From Gammaproteobacteria bacterium (lineage in GTDB: Bacteria; Pseudomonadota; Gammaproteobacteria; Steroidobacterales; Steroidobacteraceae), in contig DAHUXE010000031.1 in NCBI GenBank assembly GCA_027307325.1, forward strand, positions 1 to 47,603: 47,603 nucleotides of DNA. Reading direction: 5' to 3'. The translations under genes and the position numbers were made by a program. How positions within the stretch are numbered: position 1 is the first letter of the stretch; every line of letters begins with the position of its first letter. Below are positions 10,359 to 19,084 of the stretch, in pieces. The notes under the pieces are model-generated. The model was not told the DNA's origin and searched no databases. It was given only the letters and a program-made list of their open reading frames with translations.

Positions 10359-10387
10359 TTGAAATTAATTAATGTATTGATTATTAT
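10359..10387 (+). promoter_or_regulatory. Sigma70-type promoter with embedded operator for the tetR-ABC exporter operon
   Basis: In a strikingly AT-rich patch, TTGAAA (10359-10364) and TATTAT (10382-10387) are separated by exactly 17 bases, each one mismatch from consensus. The spacer contains the imperfect palindrome TAATTAATGTATTGATTA (10366-10383, half-sites matching at 7 of 9 positions), placed as expected for TetR autorepression. Only nine bases separate the -10 hexamer from the tetR ATG, and there is no ribosome binding site, so the transcript is probably leaderless. Confidence 0.75.
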
Positions 10388-10396
10388 TTTCTGCCG

Positions 10397-11068
10397 ATGA
10401 GCCCCCCACGAAGCGCACGCCGCAGCATCGGCCGCCCTCCCCAGGCCAGCGCCCTCGACGCGCGGCAGCAGCTGCTCGATGCAGCGCTCACTCTGTTCGC
10501 AGAGCGAGGGGCCGCGGGCACCACCATCGCCGGCATCGCAGCCAGAGCCGGCGTCACTCCGGCAATGGTCCACTACTACTTCAGCAACCGCGACCGCCTG
10601 CTCGATGCGATGGCGCAGGAGCGGCTCAGGGAAATCGTGACCGGTGTGTGGTCTCCGGTGGTCGAGACCAACGAGGTCGTGCCGATGTTGCGCGGCCTGG
10701 TGCAGCGGATCCTTACGGCGACCGAGGTCCACCCCTGGCTGCCCTCCCTGTGGCTGCGCGAGGTCGTGAGCGAGGGCGGCCAGCTGCGCGAACGACTCAT
10801 GCGCATCCTGCCGCTCGAATCCGTCCGGCATCTGATCGGCGCGGTGGCGAGCGCCCAGCGCCGCGGCGAGGTGAGTCCGCGGCTCGAGCCCCGTCTGGTC
10901 CTGCTCTCCGTCCTCGGCCTCACCTTTCTGCCGCTGGCGACCATCAGTCTGTGGCGGGCATTGCCGCTGCTGCAGGGCGTCGAGCGCGAGGACGTCGCGC
11001 GCCACGCCGAAGCGCTCCTGGTGAGCGCTTTCTCGAAGCCCGCGCGCTGGCGCGCGAAACCGACCTGA
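10397..11068 (+). CDS. TetR/AcrR-family transcriptional regulator
   Basis: A 223-residue one-component repressor. The N-terminal helix-turn-helix (about 22-68) reads ARQQLLDAALTLFAERGAAG, TTIAGIAARAGVTPAMVHYY, then FSNRDRLLDAMA, which is the classic TetR_N pattern. The C-terminal ligand domain is divergent, so the inducer cannot be named. It is the first gene of an operon with the HlyD adaptor (starting 8 bases after its stop), ABC ATPase, permease and outer-membrane factor, resembling the ybiH/ybhG-ybhF-ybhS layout of Escherichia coli. It very likely represses this operon through the palindrome in its own promoter. The ATG at 10397 is almost at the predicted transcription start. Confidence 0.9.
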   Translation: MSPPRSARRSIGRPPQASALDARQQLLDAALTLFAERGAAGTTIAGIAARAGVTPAMVHYYFSNRDRLLDAMAQERLREIVTGVWSPVVETNEVVPMLRGLVQRILTATEVHPWLPSLWLREVVSEGGQLRERLMRILPLESVRHLIGAVASAQRRGEVSPRLEPRLVLLSVLGLTFLPLATISLWRALPLLQGVEREDVARHAEALLVSAFSKPARWRAKPT

Positions 11069-11076
11069 GGAACCCT

Positions 11077-12042
11077 ATGGCTCCGATCTGCAGAACTTCG
11101 CTCCTCGCGGCCGCGGCGGTGCTGTCGGTCGCTGCGGGCGGCTGCTCGGACTCGAGCGGCCGCAGCTACCAGGGCTACGTCGAGGGCGAGTTCCTTTACC
11201 TGGCATCCTCGCAGCCCGGCCGTCTCGAGCACCTCGCCGTCAACCGCGGCCAGCAGGTCGGCCAAGGCACCCCGCTCTTCAGCCTCGAGGCCACCGAGGA
11301 GAAGGCCGCGCAGCAGCAGGCGCAACAGCAGCTGGCGGTCACCGAGGCGCAGCTTGCCGATCTCGATACCGGCAAGCGGGCCCCGGAGGTTGCGGTCGTC
11401 CAGGCCCAGCTCGCGCAGGCGCAGGCGGCGGCGCAGAAATCGGCGCTGCAGCGTGAGCGCGACGAGACCCAATACCGCGCCGGCGGCATCTCGCGCGAGC
11501 AGCTCGAGGCGACGCTGGCGCAGGCGAGCAGCGATGCGGCTCGCGTGAGCGAGCTCGGGAGTCAGCTGGAAGTAGCCCGGCTCCCCGGGCGCGCTCAGCA
11601 GCTTCGGGCGCAGTCGCGCCAGGTGCAGGCGGCACGCGCCGTGCTGGAGCAGGCGGACTGGAAGGTGGGCGAGAAATCGATGGCCGCGCCCAGGGCCGGC
11701 CTCGTCTACGACACGCTGTTTCGGGAAGGCGAATGGGTGAGCGCCGGAAATCCCGTGGTGCAGATGCTCCCGCCGGAGAACATCAAGGTGCGGTTCTTCG
11801 TTCCCGAGACGGTCCTTGGGAGTCTCTCCGTGGGCCGCCCGGTGAGCCTGCACTGCGACGGCTGCGCGGCCGACGTGCCGGCGGCGGTCACCTACGTGTC
11901 CTCCCAGGCCGAATACACGCCGCCGGTCATCTACAGCAACGAGACCCGCGGCAAGCTCGTCTACATGATCGAGGCGCACCCGGCACCGCCGGACGCCGCG
12001 AAGCTCCACCCCGGCCAGCCACTCGAGGTGCGCCTCAAGTGA
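11077..12042 (+). CDS. HlyD/YbhG-like periplasmic adaptor lipoprotein
   Basis: Membrane-fusion protein bridging the inner-membrane ABC transporter to the outer-membrane channel. It has 321 residues. The start at 11077 is preceded by GAGG six bases upstream. The N-terminus is a lipoprotein signal (SLLAAAAVLSVAAGGC), so the protein should be lipid-anchored at about Cys24, unlike YbhG and EmrA, which usually use a secretion signal or a membrane helix. A biotinyl-lipoyl-like half (YVEGEFLYLASSQPGRLEHL), a long alpha-helical hairpin rich in Gln/Ala (about 65-190) and the second beta half (MAAPRAGLVYDTLFREGEWV) follow. The C-terminus matches the YbhG-type tail. It overlaps the next gene by four bases. 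Confidence 0.87.
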   Translation: MAPICRTSLLAAAAVLSVAAGGCSDSSGRSYQGYVEGEFLYLASSQPGRLEHLAVNRGQQVGQGTPLFSLEATEEKAAQQQAQQQLAVTEAQLADLDTGKRAPEVAVVQAQLAQAQAAAQKSALQRERDETQYRAGGISREQLEATLAQASSDAARVSELGSQLEVARLPGRAQQLRAQSRQVQAARAVLEQADWKVGEKSMAAPRAGLVYDTLFREGEWVSAGNPVVQMLPPENIKVRFFVPETVLGSLSVGRPVSLHCDGCAADVPAAVTYVSSQAEYTPPVIYSNETRGKLVYMIEAHPAPPDAAKLHPGQPLEVRLK

Positions 12043-12983
12043 ACGCCGCCACGACGCCCGCAATCGACGTGCGCGGGCTGAACAAGAGCTTCGGCGATAA
12101 GCACGTGGTCAGCGACCTTTCCCTGCAGGTGCAGCCTGGCGAGATCTTCGGATTCCTCGGGCCGAACGGCAGCGGCAAGACGACCTCGATCCGCATGCTG
12201 TGCGGCCTGCTGACCCCCGACTCCGGCAGCGGCACGTGCCTCGGCTACGACATTCTGCGCGAGAGCGCCGCGATCAAGCGCAACGTCGGCTACATGACCC
12301 AGCGCTTCTCCTTCTGGGAGGATCTTTCGATCCGCGAGAATCTCGACTTCGTGGCGCGCGTCTACCAGATGCCGCAGCGCGAAGCCGCGGTGCGCCGGGC
12401 ACTCGAGGGACTCGGCCTCGCGGACCGGGCCGAGCAGCTCGCGGGCGAGCTCTCGGGCGGCTGGAAGCAGCGCCTCGCGCTCGCGGCCTGCATGCTGCAC
12501 GAGCCGCGCCTGCTGCTGCTCGATGAGCCGACCGCCGGCGTCGATCCGACCGCCCGCCGGGATTTCTGGGAAGAGCTGCATCGGCTGTGTGCGCTCGGAA
12601 TGTCGGTGCTGGTGAGCACCCACTACATGGACGAGGCCGAGCGCTGCCACAAGCTCGCGTTCATCGCCAACGGACGGCTGCTCGTGCAGGGCTCCGCTTC
12701 CGAGGTGGTGCGCAGCCAGTGCCTCGCCACCTGGTCCATCCAGGGCGAGCGTCTCGCGGAGCTCGCCGACCGGCTGCAGGGACAGCCGGGAGTCGATCAG
12801 ACCGTGGTGTTCGGCTCCTCGCTCCACGTGACCGGCCACGACGCCGCCGCCCTCGAGCAGGCCGTCACGGGCGCCGCCCGGGCCGCCGGGCTGCACGCGG
12901 CACCCGTCGATACCGGGATCGAGGACGTCTTCATCTATCTCATGAACAAGTCCGGCACCGCGGAGGAGCGGCTGGCCTCATGA
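12039..12983 (+). CDS. ABC transporter ATP-binding protein of an ABC-2 exporter
   Basis: Energises the exporter. It has 314 residues, starting at a GTG that overlaps the adaptor stop (GTGA), so translation is probably coupled. Walker A is GPNGSGKTTS, the signature motif is ELSGGWKQR, Walker B is LLLLDEPTAGVD, and the switch His lies in VLVSTHYMDEAE. A DrrA/CcmA-like C-terminal extension of about 80 residues follows. It has a single nucleotide-binding domain, whereas YbhF of Escherichia coli carries two, so the working pump must contain a dimer of this subunit. It overlaps the permease start by four bases (ATGA). Confidence 0.93.
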   Translation: MNAATTPAIDVRGLNKSFGDKHVVSDLSLQVQPGEIFGFLGPNGSGKTTSIRMLCGLLTPDSGSGTCLGYDILRESAAIKRNVGYMTQRFSFWEDLSIRENLDFVARVYQMPQREAAVRRALEGLGLADRAEQLAGELSGGWKQRLALAACMLHEPRLLLLDEPTAGVDPTARRDFWEELHRLCALGMSVLVSTHYMDEAERCHKLAFIANGRLLVQGSASEVVRSQCLATWSIQGERLAELADRLQGQPGVDQTVVFGSSLHVTGHDAAALEQAVTGAARAAGLHAAPVDTGIEDVFIYLMNKSGTAEERLAS

Positions 12984-14122
12984 AGGGGCACGACTTCTTC
13001 TCCATCCGGCGCTGGTGGAGCGTAGTGCGCAAGGAATTTCTGCAACTGCGCCGCGATCGCATCACTTTCGCGATGATCGTCGTCATACCGATCATGCAGC
13101 TCGCGCTGTTCGGCTTTGCCATCAACTCCGACCCGAAGCATCTGCTCACGGGAGTGTTGATCGAGGACCACAGCGAGTTCACCCGCACCTTCGTCGCCGG
13201 GATGAAGGCCTCGAGCTACTTCGATATCGTCACCGAGCTGCCGAACGAGGAAACCGCCCGTGCGGCGCTCGCGCGCGGCGCACTGCAATTCGTTCTCACG
13301 GTGCCGCCGGATTTCAGCCGCCGCCTGCTGCGCGGCGAGCGCCCGGCGCTGCTGCTCGAGGCCGACGCCACCGACCCCGCGGCGACCGGCAACGCGATCG
13401 CGGCGGCCCTGCAGTTGCCGCAGTCGGTGGCCGCCAAGGATCTCACCGGGCCGCTCGCGCGGCTCGCCGGCGGCCGGCCGCCCTTCGAGGTGCGCCTCCA
13501 CAGTCTCTACAACCCCGAAGGCATCACGCAGTACTTCATCGTGCCGGGCATCATGGGAGTCATCCTCAGCATGACGCTGGTGCTCATGACCGGGCTTGCG
13601 ATCACGCGCGAGCGCGCGCGCGGCACCATGGAAAATCTGCTGGCGATGCCCGTGAGCCCGCTCGAGGTCATGAGCGGCAAGATGGTGCCCTACATCTTCA
13701 TCGGGCTCATCCAGGTGAGCATCATCCTGCTCGCCGCGGCGCTCATGTTCCACGTACCCTTCGAAGGGAGCCTGCTCACCTTCTACTGCGCCGCCCTGTT
13801 CTTCATCGCAGGCAATCTGGCCGTCGGCATCTCCCTCTCCTCGCTCGCCCAGAACCAACTGCAGGCGATGCAGCTGACGATGTTCTACTTCCTGCCGAAC
13901 ATTCTCCTGTCCGGCTTCATGTTCCCGTTTCAGGGCATGCCGCGCTGGGCCCGCTGGATCGGCGAAGCCCTGCCGCTCACGCATTTCAACCGGCTGGTGC
14001 GCGGCATCATGCTGAAAGGCAACGGCTGGCCGGATCTGTGGACCGACGTCTGGCCGATCGGACTCTTCATCGTGCTCATCATGTTCGTGGCATTGCGGTT
14101 CTATCGCCGCACGCTCGACTGA
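12980..14122 (+). CDS. ABC-2 type permease (YbhS/YbhR-like)
   Basis: Inner-membrane subunit of the tripartite exporter. It has 380 residues. A cytoplasmic start (SVVRKEFLQLRRDRIT) is followed by the first membrane helix (FAMIVVIPIMQLALFGFAI), a large periplasmic domain of about 150 residues, then five hydrophobic helices from about 180 onward. The loop ITRERARGTMENLLAMPVSP is the hallmark of ABC-2 permeases, and FLPNILLSGFMFPFQGMPRW is typical of the YhhJ/YbhR branch. Only one permease gene is present, whereas the ybh locus encodes two, so the membrane part is presumably a homodimer. The substrate is unknown. Confidence 0.92.
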   Translation: MKGHDFFSIRRWWSVVRKEFLQLRRDRITFAMIVVIPIMQLALFGFAINSDPKHLLTGVLIEDHSEFTRTFVAGMKASSYFDIVTELPNEETARAALARGALQFVLTVPPDFSRRLLRGERPALLLEADATDPAATGNAIAAALQLPQSVAAKDLTGPLARLAGGRPPFEVRLHSLYNPEGITQYFIVPGIMGVILSMTLVLMTGLAITRERARGTMENLLAMPVSPLEVMSGKMVPYIFIGLIQVSIILLAAALMFHVPFEGSLLTFYCAALFFIAGNLAVGISLSSLAQNQLQAMQLTMFYFLPNILLSGFMFPFQGMPRWARWIGEALPLTHFNRLVRGIMLKGNGWPDLWTDVWPIGLFIVLIMFVALRFYRRTLD

Positions 14123-14138
14123 CGGAGGCGCAACGCCC

Positions 14139-15578
14139 ATGCTCATCCGCCCGCTGCTCGCCGCCGCCGCGATTCTTCTCGCCGGCTGCGCCATGGGGCC
14201 GGAGTTCCGCCGTCCGGCAGCGCCCGCGGGCGAGCGCTACAGCTCCGGCGGCCAGCCCGAGGCGACCGCTACCGCAGAGGGCGAAGCGGGCGCCGCACAG
14301 CGCTTCGTGAGCGGCGCCGCGCTGCCGGACCGCTGGTGGGAGTCGTTCGGGTGCGAGGCGCTGACCGCCCTGGTCACGGATGCGCTGGCACACAGCCCGA
14401 GCGCACGAGAGGCGCGCGCACGGCTGCGCGAGGCGCAGGAGGATTTCGCCGCAGAGAGCGGCGCGACGCTCTATCCGTCGGTCGATGCGCAGCTCGGCGC
14501 CACGCGCGAGAAGGTCAACCCGGCGGCCTTCGGGTTCTCGGGCATCCCGCCTGCGCCCGCCTTCAATCTCTACAACGCCCAGGTCAACGTGGCGTACACG
14601 CTCGACCTGCTCGGCGCGAACCGCCGGCTGCTGGAGGGAGCGCGCGCGCGCACCGAGTACCAGGCTTACGAGACCGAGGCGGCGCAGCTCACCCTGGCGG
14701 CCAACGTCGTGGCCGCCGCAATCCGTCAGGCAGATCTCGCGGCTCAACTCGCTTATACGGAGCAGCTGGTTGCGGCCGAGAGCCGCCAGCTCGCGATCAG
14801 CGAGGAGCGCTACGCCGCCGGGGGCCTGGCGCTCGAAGACCTCGACTCGGAGCGCAGCCAGCTCGAGCAGCTGCGCGCCACGCTGCCGCAGCTCGCGGCG
14901 CAGCGGCACCAGGTCGATCACCTGCTCGCCGTCTACTCCGGGCGGGCGCCCTCCGCGGCCGCCATACCGCGCTTCAGCTTAAACGACCTGCACCTGCCCA
15001 CCGAGGTACCGGTGGCGCTGCCGTCCGAGCTGGTGCGGCGCAGACCCGATGTCCGGGCATCCGAGGCGCTCTGGCACGAGGCGTCCGCAAACGTCGGCGT
15101 GGCCGCCGCGAATCTCGTCCCCCACCTCACGATCTCGGGGTCCGCCGGCTCGCAGCGCTCGCAGGCCTCGCAGCTCGTCGACGGCACCAACGTCTGGAGC
15201 GTGGGCGCAAGCCTCCTGCAGCCCATCTTCCACGGCGGCGAGCTCGAGGCTAAGAGGCGCTCCGCGGTCGCCGCCTACGATGCCGCCGCGGAAGCCTACG
15301 AGGAGACGGTGCTCGAGTCGTTGCAGCAGGTGGCCGACAGCCTGCGAGTACTCGAGGCCGACGCCCTCACCCTGAAGGCACGCTCGCTCGCCGCCGAGCA
15401 GTCCGCCGCCACCCGCGTCATTGCGCAGCAGCGCTTCGACGCCGGCGGCATCAGCGAGTTCTCCCTGCTCGATGCGGAGCGCCGCAAGCTGCAGACCGGG
15501 CTCGATCGCAGTCGCGCCGAAGCACAGCGCTTCGCCGACACCGCGGCTCTCATGCACGCCCTGAACGGCACGCCCTGA
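14139..15578 (+). CDS. NodT/OprM-type outer-membrane efflux factor (lipoprotein)
   Basis: Outer-membrane channel of a tripartite exporter. It has 479 residues, the usual length. The lipoprotein signal (PLLAAAAILLAGC, Cys at about 17) is followed by MGPEFRRPAAPAGERY, the conserved family start. Two repeated alpha/beta halves carry the typical blocks AYTLDLLGANRRLLEGARA, ERYAAGGLALEDLDSERSQL, PVALPSELVRRRPDVRASEA and RFDAGGISEFSLLDAERRKL. GGAGG-like GGAGGCGC precedes the ATG. It lies 16 bases after the ABC permease, completing a five-gene operon that encodes regulator, adaptor, ATPase, permease and channel. Confidence 0.94.
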   Translation: MLIRPLLAAAAILLAGCAMGPEFRRPAAPAGERYSSGGQPEATATAEGEAGAAQRFVSGAALPDRWWESFGCEALTALVTDALAHSPSAREARARLREAQEDFAAESGATLYPSVDAQLGATREKVNPAAFGFSGIPPAPAFNLYNAQVNVAYTLDLLGANRRLLEGARARTEYQAYETEAAQLTLAANVVAAAIRQADLAAQLAYTEQLVAAESRQLAISEERYAAGGLALEDLDSERSQLEQLRATLPQLAAQRHQVDHLLAVYSGRAPSAAAIPRFSLNDLHLPTEVPVALPSELVRRRPDVRASEALWHEASANVGVAAANLVPHLTISGSAGSQRSQASQLVDGTNVWSVGASLLQPIFHGGELEAKRRSAVAAYDAAAEAYEETVLESLQQVADSLRVLEADALTLKARSLAAEQSAATRVIAQQRFDAGGISEFSLLDAERRKLQTGLDRSRAEAQRFADTAALMHALNGTP

Positions 15579-15592
15579 ACGGCACGCCCTGA
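15561..15592 (+). repeat. 14-base tandem repeat across the outer-membrane factor stop codon
   Basis: CTGAACGGCACGCC occurs twice head to tail (15561-15574, 15575-15588), followed by another CTGA, with a related GCACGCCCTG at about 15598. The first copy includes the end of the efflux-factor gene and the second supplies the stop codon context, so gain or loss of a unit would leave the protein unchanged or nearly so. It is probably replication slippage rather than a functional site. Confidence 0.75.
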
Positions 15593-15651
15593 GGCAGCGC
15601 ACGCCCTGCCGGCCGCGACTACCCGCGCAGCCGGCAAGGCCTGCTGATTGC

Positions 15652-18600
15652 TCAGAACTGGTAGTCCACCGCCAGCAGATACGTGCGTCCGATGATGCCC
15701 GAGAAGTACAACGACGTCGCCGTGGCAAAATTACCGCCCGTGCCGGCAGCGAGCGCCGGGTACGGCGGCTCCTTGTCGAACACGTTGTCCACGGTGAGCC
15801 GCATCTGCAGCGCCTTCGTCACGTCCAGGCTGATGGTGGAGTTGACGAGCCACCACTTGGGCACGCTCTGGATGTCCTGCGACGTCGGGGTGTTCTGGTT
15901 ATTGAAGTCCATCATGCTGTAGTACTGCGCCTGCCAGTACCACTGGAACGGCCCCTTCACGTAGTTCACATCGAACACCGCCTTGCTCTTGGGGGCGGCG
16001 ACCAGCTGGTTCAATGTATCGGCTTCATTGATGGGGGCCGCCGAGCCGACCCGCAGCAGCAAGGTCTTGGTGTCGAGATAATTGGCACGGAATTGCACGC
16101 TTCCCAGGTGCGCGGGCAGATCGAACGTCTCCTGCAACCCGGCCGAGAACCCCTGGAAGTGCAGCAGGCCCGCGTTGATGAACCCGTCGCTATAGCCCGT
16201 CACCTGGTGGCTGACGGGATTGCGGGTGAAGTGACTGCAGGCCGGATTGTTCGGGAAATCCGTCGAGTCGTAGCACTGGTCCATCAGGTCGACGAGGTTC
16301 AGCTGCGCGATTGCATTGGTCATCTTGATGTCGATCCAGTCCGCCGAGAGACTCAGGTGCGGAACCCAACGGGGGCGCAGTACGACACCATAGGTGTAGG
16401 AGTCGGCCTTCTCGGGCGAGAGGCTTGGATTGCCGGAGGTGATCCCCTGAGCCGTCGCGTTGACCACGTTCGAGGTGAAACCCGCGGGGATGCCCGCGGC
16501 CGCGCAGTTTGCCGCGCGCGTGGCGGGCGCCAGTCCCTGGTTGATGAAGTTCTTGTCGCAGGGATCGTTCGCGAACTCATTGGAGGTGGACGGCGGCAGG
16601 AAGAGCTCCGTGATCGCCGGCGCGCGGATCGAGGTGGTGCGGTTGCCGCGGAACAGCACGTCCTGCACCGGAGCCCAGCGCATTCCCTCGGTGTAGGTGT
16701 TGGACTTCCCGGCAATCGTATTGTCGACGCGGCGGAAGGCGCCCTCGAACTCCACCTGATGCAGGAACGGGATATCCTGAGCGGGCTCGAAGATCGGCAC
16801 CAGCGTCTCGGCGTAGACCTCGTTGGTGACATAGGCGCCCGACACCGCGCCCGCCACGATCTGCCCCGGCGCCGGGGTCGTGGTAAAGAAGCTGTCGGGC
16901 GCAAAGTCCGCTGATTCGCGCCGGTTCTCGAACCCTACCGCTCCCTTCCACTCGCCGGCCGGCAGCTTGAGGATGTCGCCGCTCAGGTTGGCGGTCCCAT
17001 CGCGCTGCGTGTCGGTGGACACCGCCGTCGCCATGTGCGTGATGTAGGCGACCGCCGCAGCGCTCGGCTGACCGGTGCCGAAGATATTGAGTGGCGCGCA
17101 CGTGCCGGAGTTCGTCTGGATCGAAGAGCTCACGTAGCCGGGTGCGCACACGATCTGTCCCCCGACCACCGTCGCATTCAGCGCGTTCTGCACGTTCTGG
17201 AACACGTAGGCCGGCTGCACCGAGGTATTCTGTGAGCGGCCGTAGTTGAGAGCGACGTCCCAAGTGTAATCGTGCGTCGAGCCGAGCGAGAAGTCGCCGT
17301 TCAAGCCCACTACGCCGCGATACACCTCCTGACTTCCGGATGCCGCTCCGCTTTGCAGGTCGGTGCTGGCACGGGAGACGTAGAAGGTGTTCGGGTTCCA
17401 GTTAGGATCAAGCGGCCCCTGCGGCGCGGGCGCTACGGCTGGGTTAATGATCCCCGCCATCGGGAACCCGGCCGCCTGATAAGCCAGCAGATCAGCCGCG
17501 ATGGTCGCCTGGTCCGCGGCGCTCAGGAAGGGATTGTTGACGGGAACCTTGAACATACCGCTCGTCGTGCCCGCCGAGCCGAAGATGGCGGCGTTGTAGG
17601 CCGGCTGCGCAATGAGATTCCTGGCATGGGTCTCGGAGAACCATGTCTCGCCGTAGAGGTTGACGTGGTCCGAGATCTTGAAGTTATCGATCGTGTCGAT
17701 GTTGGTGCGCTCGAGGGGCGAGAGCAGATTGCTGAACTGCGAGAGCCTGATGCCATCGCCACCTGACCAGAACACCGGATTGCCGGTCGGCGTACCCAGG
17801 TTGTAGGGCACGAGCTTGCCGCCGGAGAACCCCAGCGGCTGCCCGGCGGCGTTGGTGACGCCGATGAAATTCGGCGGCAGTCCGGGAAGGTAGAAGAAAT
17901 CATCGAGCATCGGGACGCCCCCGGTGCTCACCTGTGGCACTGCGTTCTGCTGGGTCAGCACGGTGTCGAAGGGTCCCGGCGTCGCCGGCGCGAGGAAGCC
18001 CAGGTTCTCGGAGAAATTCTTGCGGTTCGGGCCCGTGAGGCCGTCGGCCTTGGTGAATTCGGCGACTGCGGTCACGTTGCCGCGATCGCCGGCGAAGTTG
18101 AAGCCCGCGAGGACCCGCGCACGGTAATTCCACGCGTCCTTGTGGTCGGACACACCGACCTGGCCGTCGAGGTCGAGTCCCTCATAGTTCTTCTTCATGA
18201 TGATGTTGACGGTGCCGGCGATCGCATCGGCACCGTAAATCGGCGCGCCGCCGACCGATATGGTCTCGACGCGGTCGATCAGCTTGGTCGGAATGACGTT
18301 GAGGTCGACCTGCTGGCCGGGCGGAGTCGCTTGCGCAAAGAGGCTCGCCGTGTTGGATGAGACGAAGCGGCGGCCATCGACCAGCACCAGCGTGCGCTGT
18401 GAGCCGAGGGAGTACAGGTCCACGAAGCTCTGCGCGATGCCGAAGGTCCCCTGAGTGTTGACCGCGCTGGATGACTGAATGCCGAATGACGGCAGCTCAC
18501 TCAGCGCCTGACCCACGTCGGTATAGCCGCGCTGATCGAAGACTTCCGAGCCCACCACGAGCGTCGGCTCGAGCCGGTCCAGCTCCGGACGTGCGATGCG

Positions 18601-18750
18601 CGAGCCGGTGATGACGACTTCCTTCAGCTCCTCCGGCTTGGCCCCTTCCTTGGGCGTCTCCTGGGCGTACGCGGCGCCCACGCCCATGAAGAGCACCGCG
18701 ATGGCAACCAGGTCTCGCAGGCGAAACCAAAACGCTCTCTTCACCGTCAT
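15652..18750 (-). CDS. TonB-dependent receptor (Xanthomonas-like family)
   Basis: Outer-membrane active transporter for a large substrate such as a peptide, siderophore or glycan. It has 1032 residues from the ATG at 18750, which has GGGAG seven bases upstream; a longer frame to 18795 lacks such support. The signal peptide ends AYA-Q at about 29-30. The plug domain begins EVVITGSRIARPELDRLEP and includes TDVGQALSELPSFGIQ, RTLVLVDGRRFVSS and IYGADAIAGTVNIIMKKNYEG. The 22-strand barrel ends in the expected terminal aromatic residue (LLAVDYQF). The gene is divergent from the amidase/S9 peptidase pair, which would fit a peptide substrate, but the specificity cannot be read from the sequence. Confidence 0.92.
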   Translation of the reverse strand: MTVKRAFWFRLRDLVAIAVLFMGVGAAYAQETPKEGAKPEELKEVVITGSRIARPELDRLEPTLVVGSEVFDQRGYTDVGQALSELPSFGIQSSSAVNTQGTFGIAQSFVDLYSLGSQRTLVLVDGRRFVSSNTASLFAQATPPGQQVDLNVIPTKLIDRVETISVGGAPIYGADAIAGTVNIIMKKNYEGLDLDGQVGVSDHKDAWNYRARVLAGFNFAGDRGNVTAVAEFTKADGLTGPNRKNFSENLGFLAPATPGPFDTVLTQQNAVPQVSTGGVPMLDDFFYLPGLPPNFIGVTNAAGQPLGFSGGKLVPYNLGTPTGNPVFWSGGDGIRLSQFSNLLSPLERTNIDTIDNFKISDHVNLYGETWFSETHARNLIAQPAYNAAIFGSAGTTSGMFKVPVNNPFLSAADQATIAADLLAYQAAGFPMAGIINPAVAPAPQGPLDPNWNPNTFYVSRASTDLQSGAASGSQEVYRGVVGLNGDFSLGSTHDYTWDVALNYGRSQNTSVQPAYVFQNVQNALNATVVGGQIVCAPGYVSSSIQTNSGTCAPLNIFGTGQPSAAAVAYITHMATAVSTDTQRDGTANLSGDILKLPAGEWKGAVGFENRRESADFAPDSFFTTTPAPGQIVAGAVSGAYVTNEVYAETLVPIFEPAQDIPFLHQVEFEGAFRRVDNTIAGKSNTYTEGMRWAPVQDVLFRGNRTTSIRAPAITELFLPPSTSNEFANDPCDKNFINQGLAPATRAANCAAAGIPAGFTSNVVNATAQGITSGNPSLSPEKADSYTYGVVLRPRWVPHLSLSADWIDIKMTNAIAQLNLVDLMDQCYDSTDFPNNPACSHFTRNPVSHQVTGYSDGFINAGLLHFQGFSAGLQETFDLPAHLGSVQFRANYLDTKTLLLRVGSAAPINEADTLNQLVAAPKSKAVFDVNYVKGPFQWYWQAQYYSMMDFNNQNTPTSQDIQSVPKWWLVNSTISLDVTKALQMRLTVDNVFDKEPPYPALAAGTGGNFATATSLYFSGIIGRTYLLAVDYQF

Positions 18751-19084
18751 GTGAGCACTCCCGCTTGTTGTATTTTTGCGGCTCGGCGCTGACACCGAAC
18801 TCCCTGCCTAAATCCTTAACAAATTGCTACTCCTGTGTAAAGCATTGGGGAACGACCTTGAGCGTAAGCTGTTGCAACTCCCGTAGTGCGAGCGCAACAG
18901 GGACTTGGTCGGCGATCGAACAACGTGGATCCGGACGCGCCGGTTATACGCCGGTTAGTTGCATCGCACCATCCGCCGGCTAACCGCAACTCGGCATATA
19001 TGCCGGCGGTGACGGCGAGTTAGGCTTCGCCTTCGCGCGCCGGACGAGCGCTCGGCGCCACTGCAACGCATCGAGGGGAGGCTC
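18751..19084. promoter_or_regulatory. Divergent intergenic region between the TonB receptor and the amidase
   Basis: These 334 bases contain no convincing gene. They should hold both divergent promoters. The part next to the receptor (about 18770-18860) is AT-richer than its surroundings and includes TTGTATTTTTG. The part near the amidase carries three spaced copies of CGCCGGTTA/CGCCGGCTA and a perfect 14-base palindrome, listed separately. Confidence 0.55.
18938..19005 (+). repeat. Spaced CGCCGGTTA repeats and a perfect palindrome in the divergent promoter region
   Basis: CGCCGGTTA at 18938-18946 and again at 18949-18957 are exactly 11 bases apart, about one helical turn. A variant CGCCGGCTA lies at 18974-18982. 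The palindrome CGGCATATATGCCG follows at 18992-19005. Repeats on one face of the helix suggest binding of a dimeric regulator such as a response regulator, but no regulator gene is adjacent. Confidence 0.5.

Noticed and set aside
16000-16020. A GTTCAATG half-site inside the first TonB receptor gene
   Set aside because: It lies within coding sequence and has no opposite arm at the required spacing.
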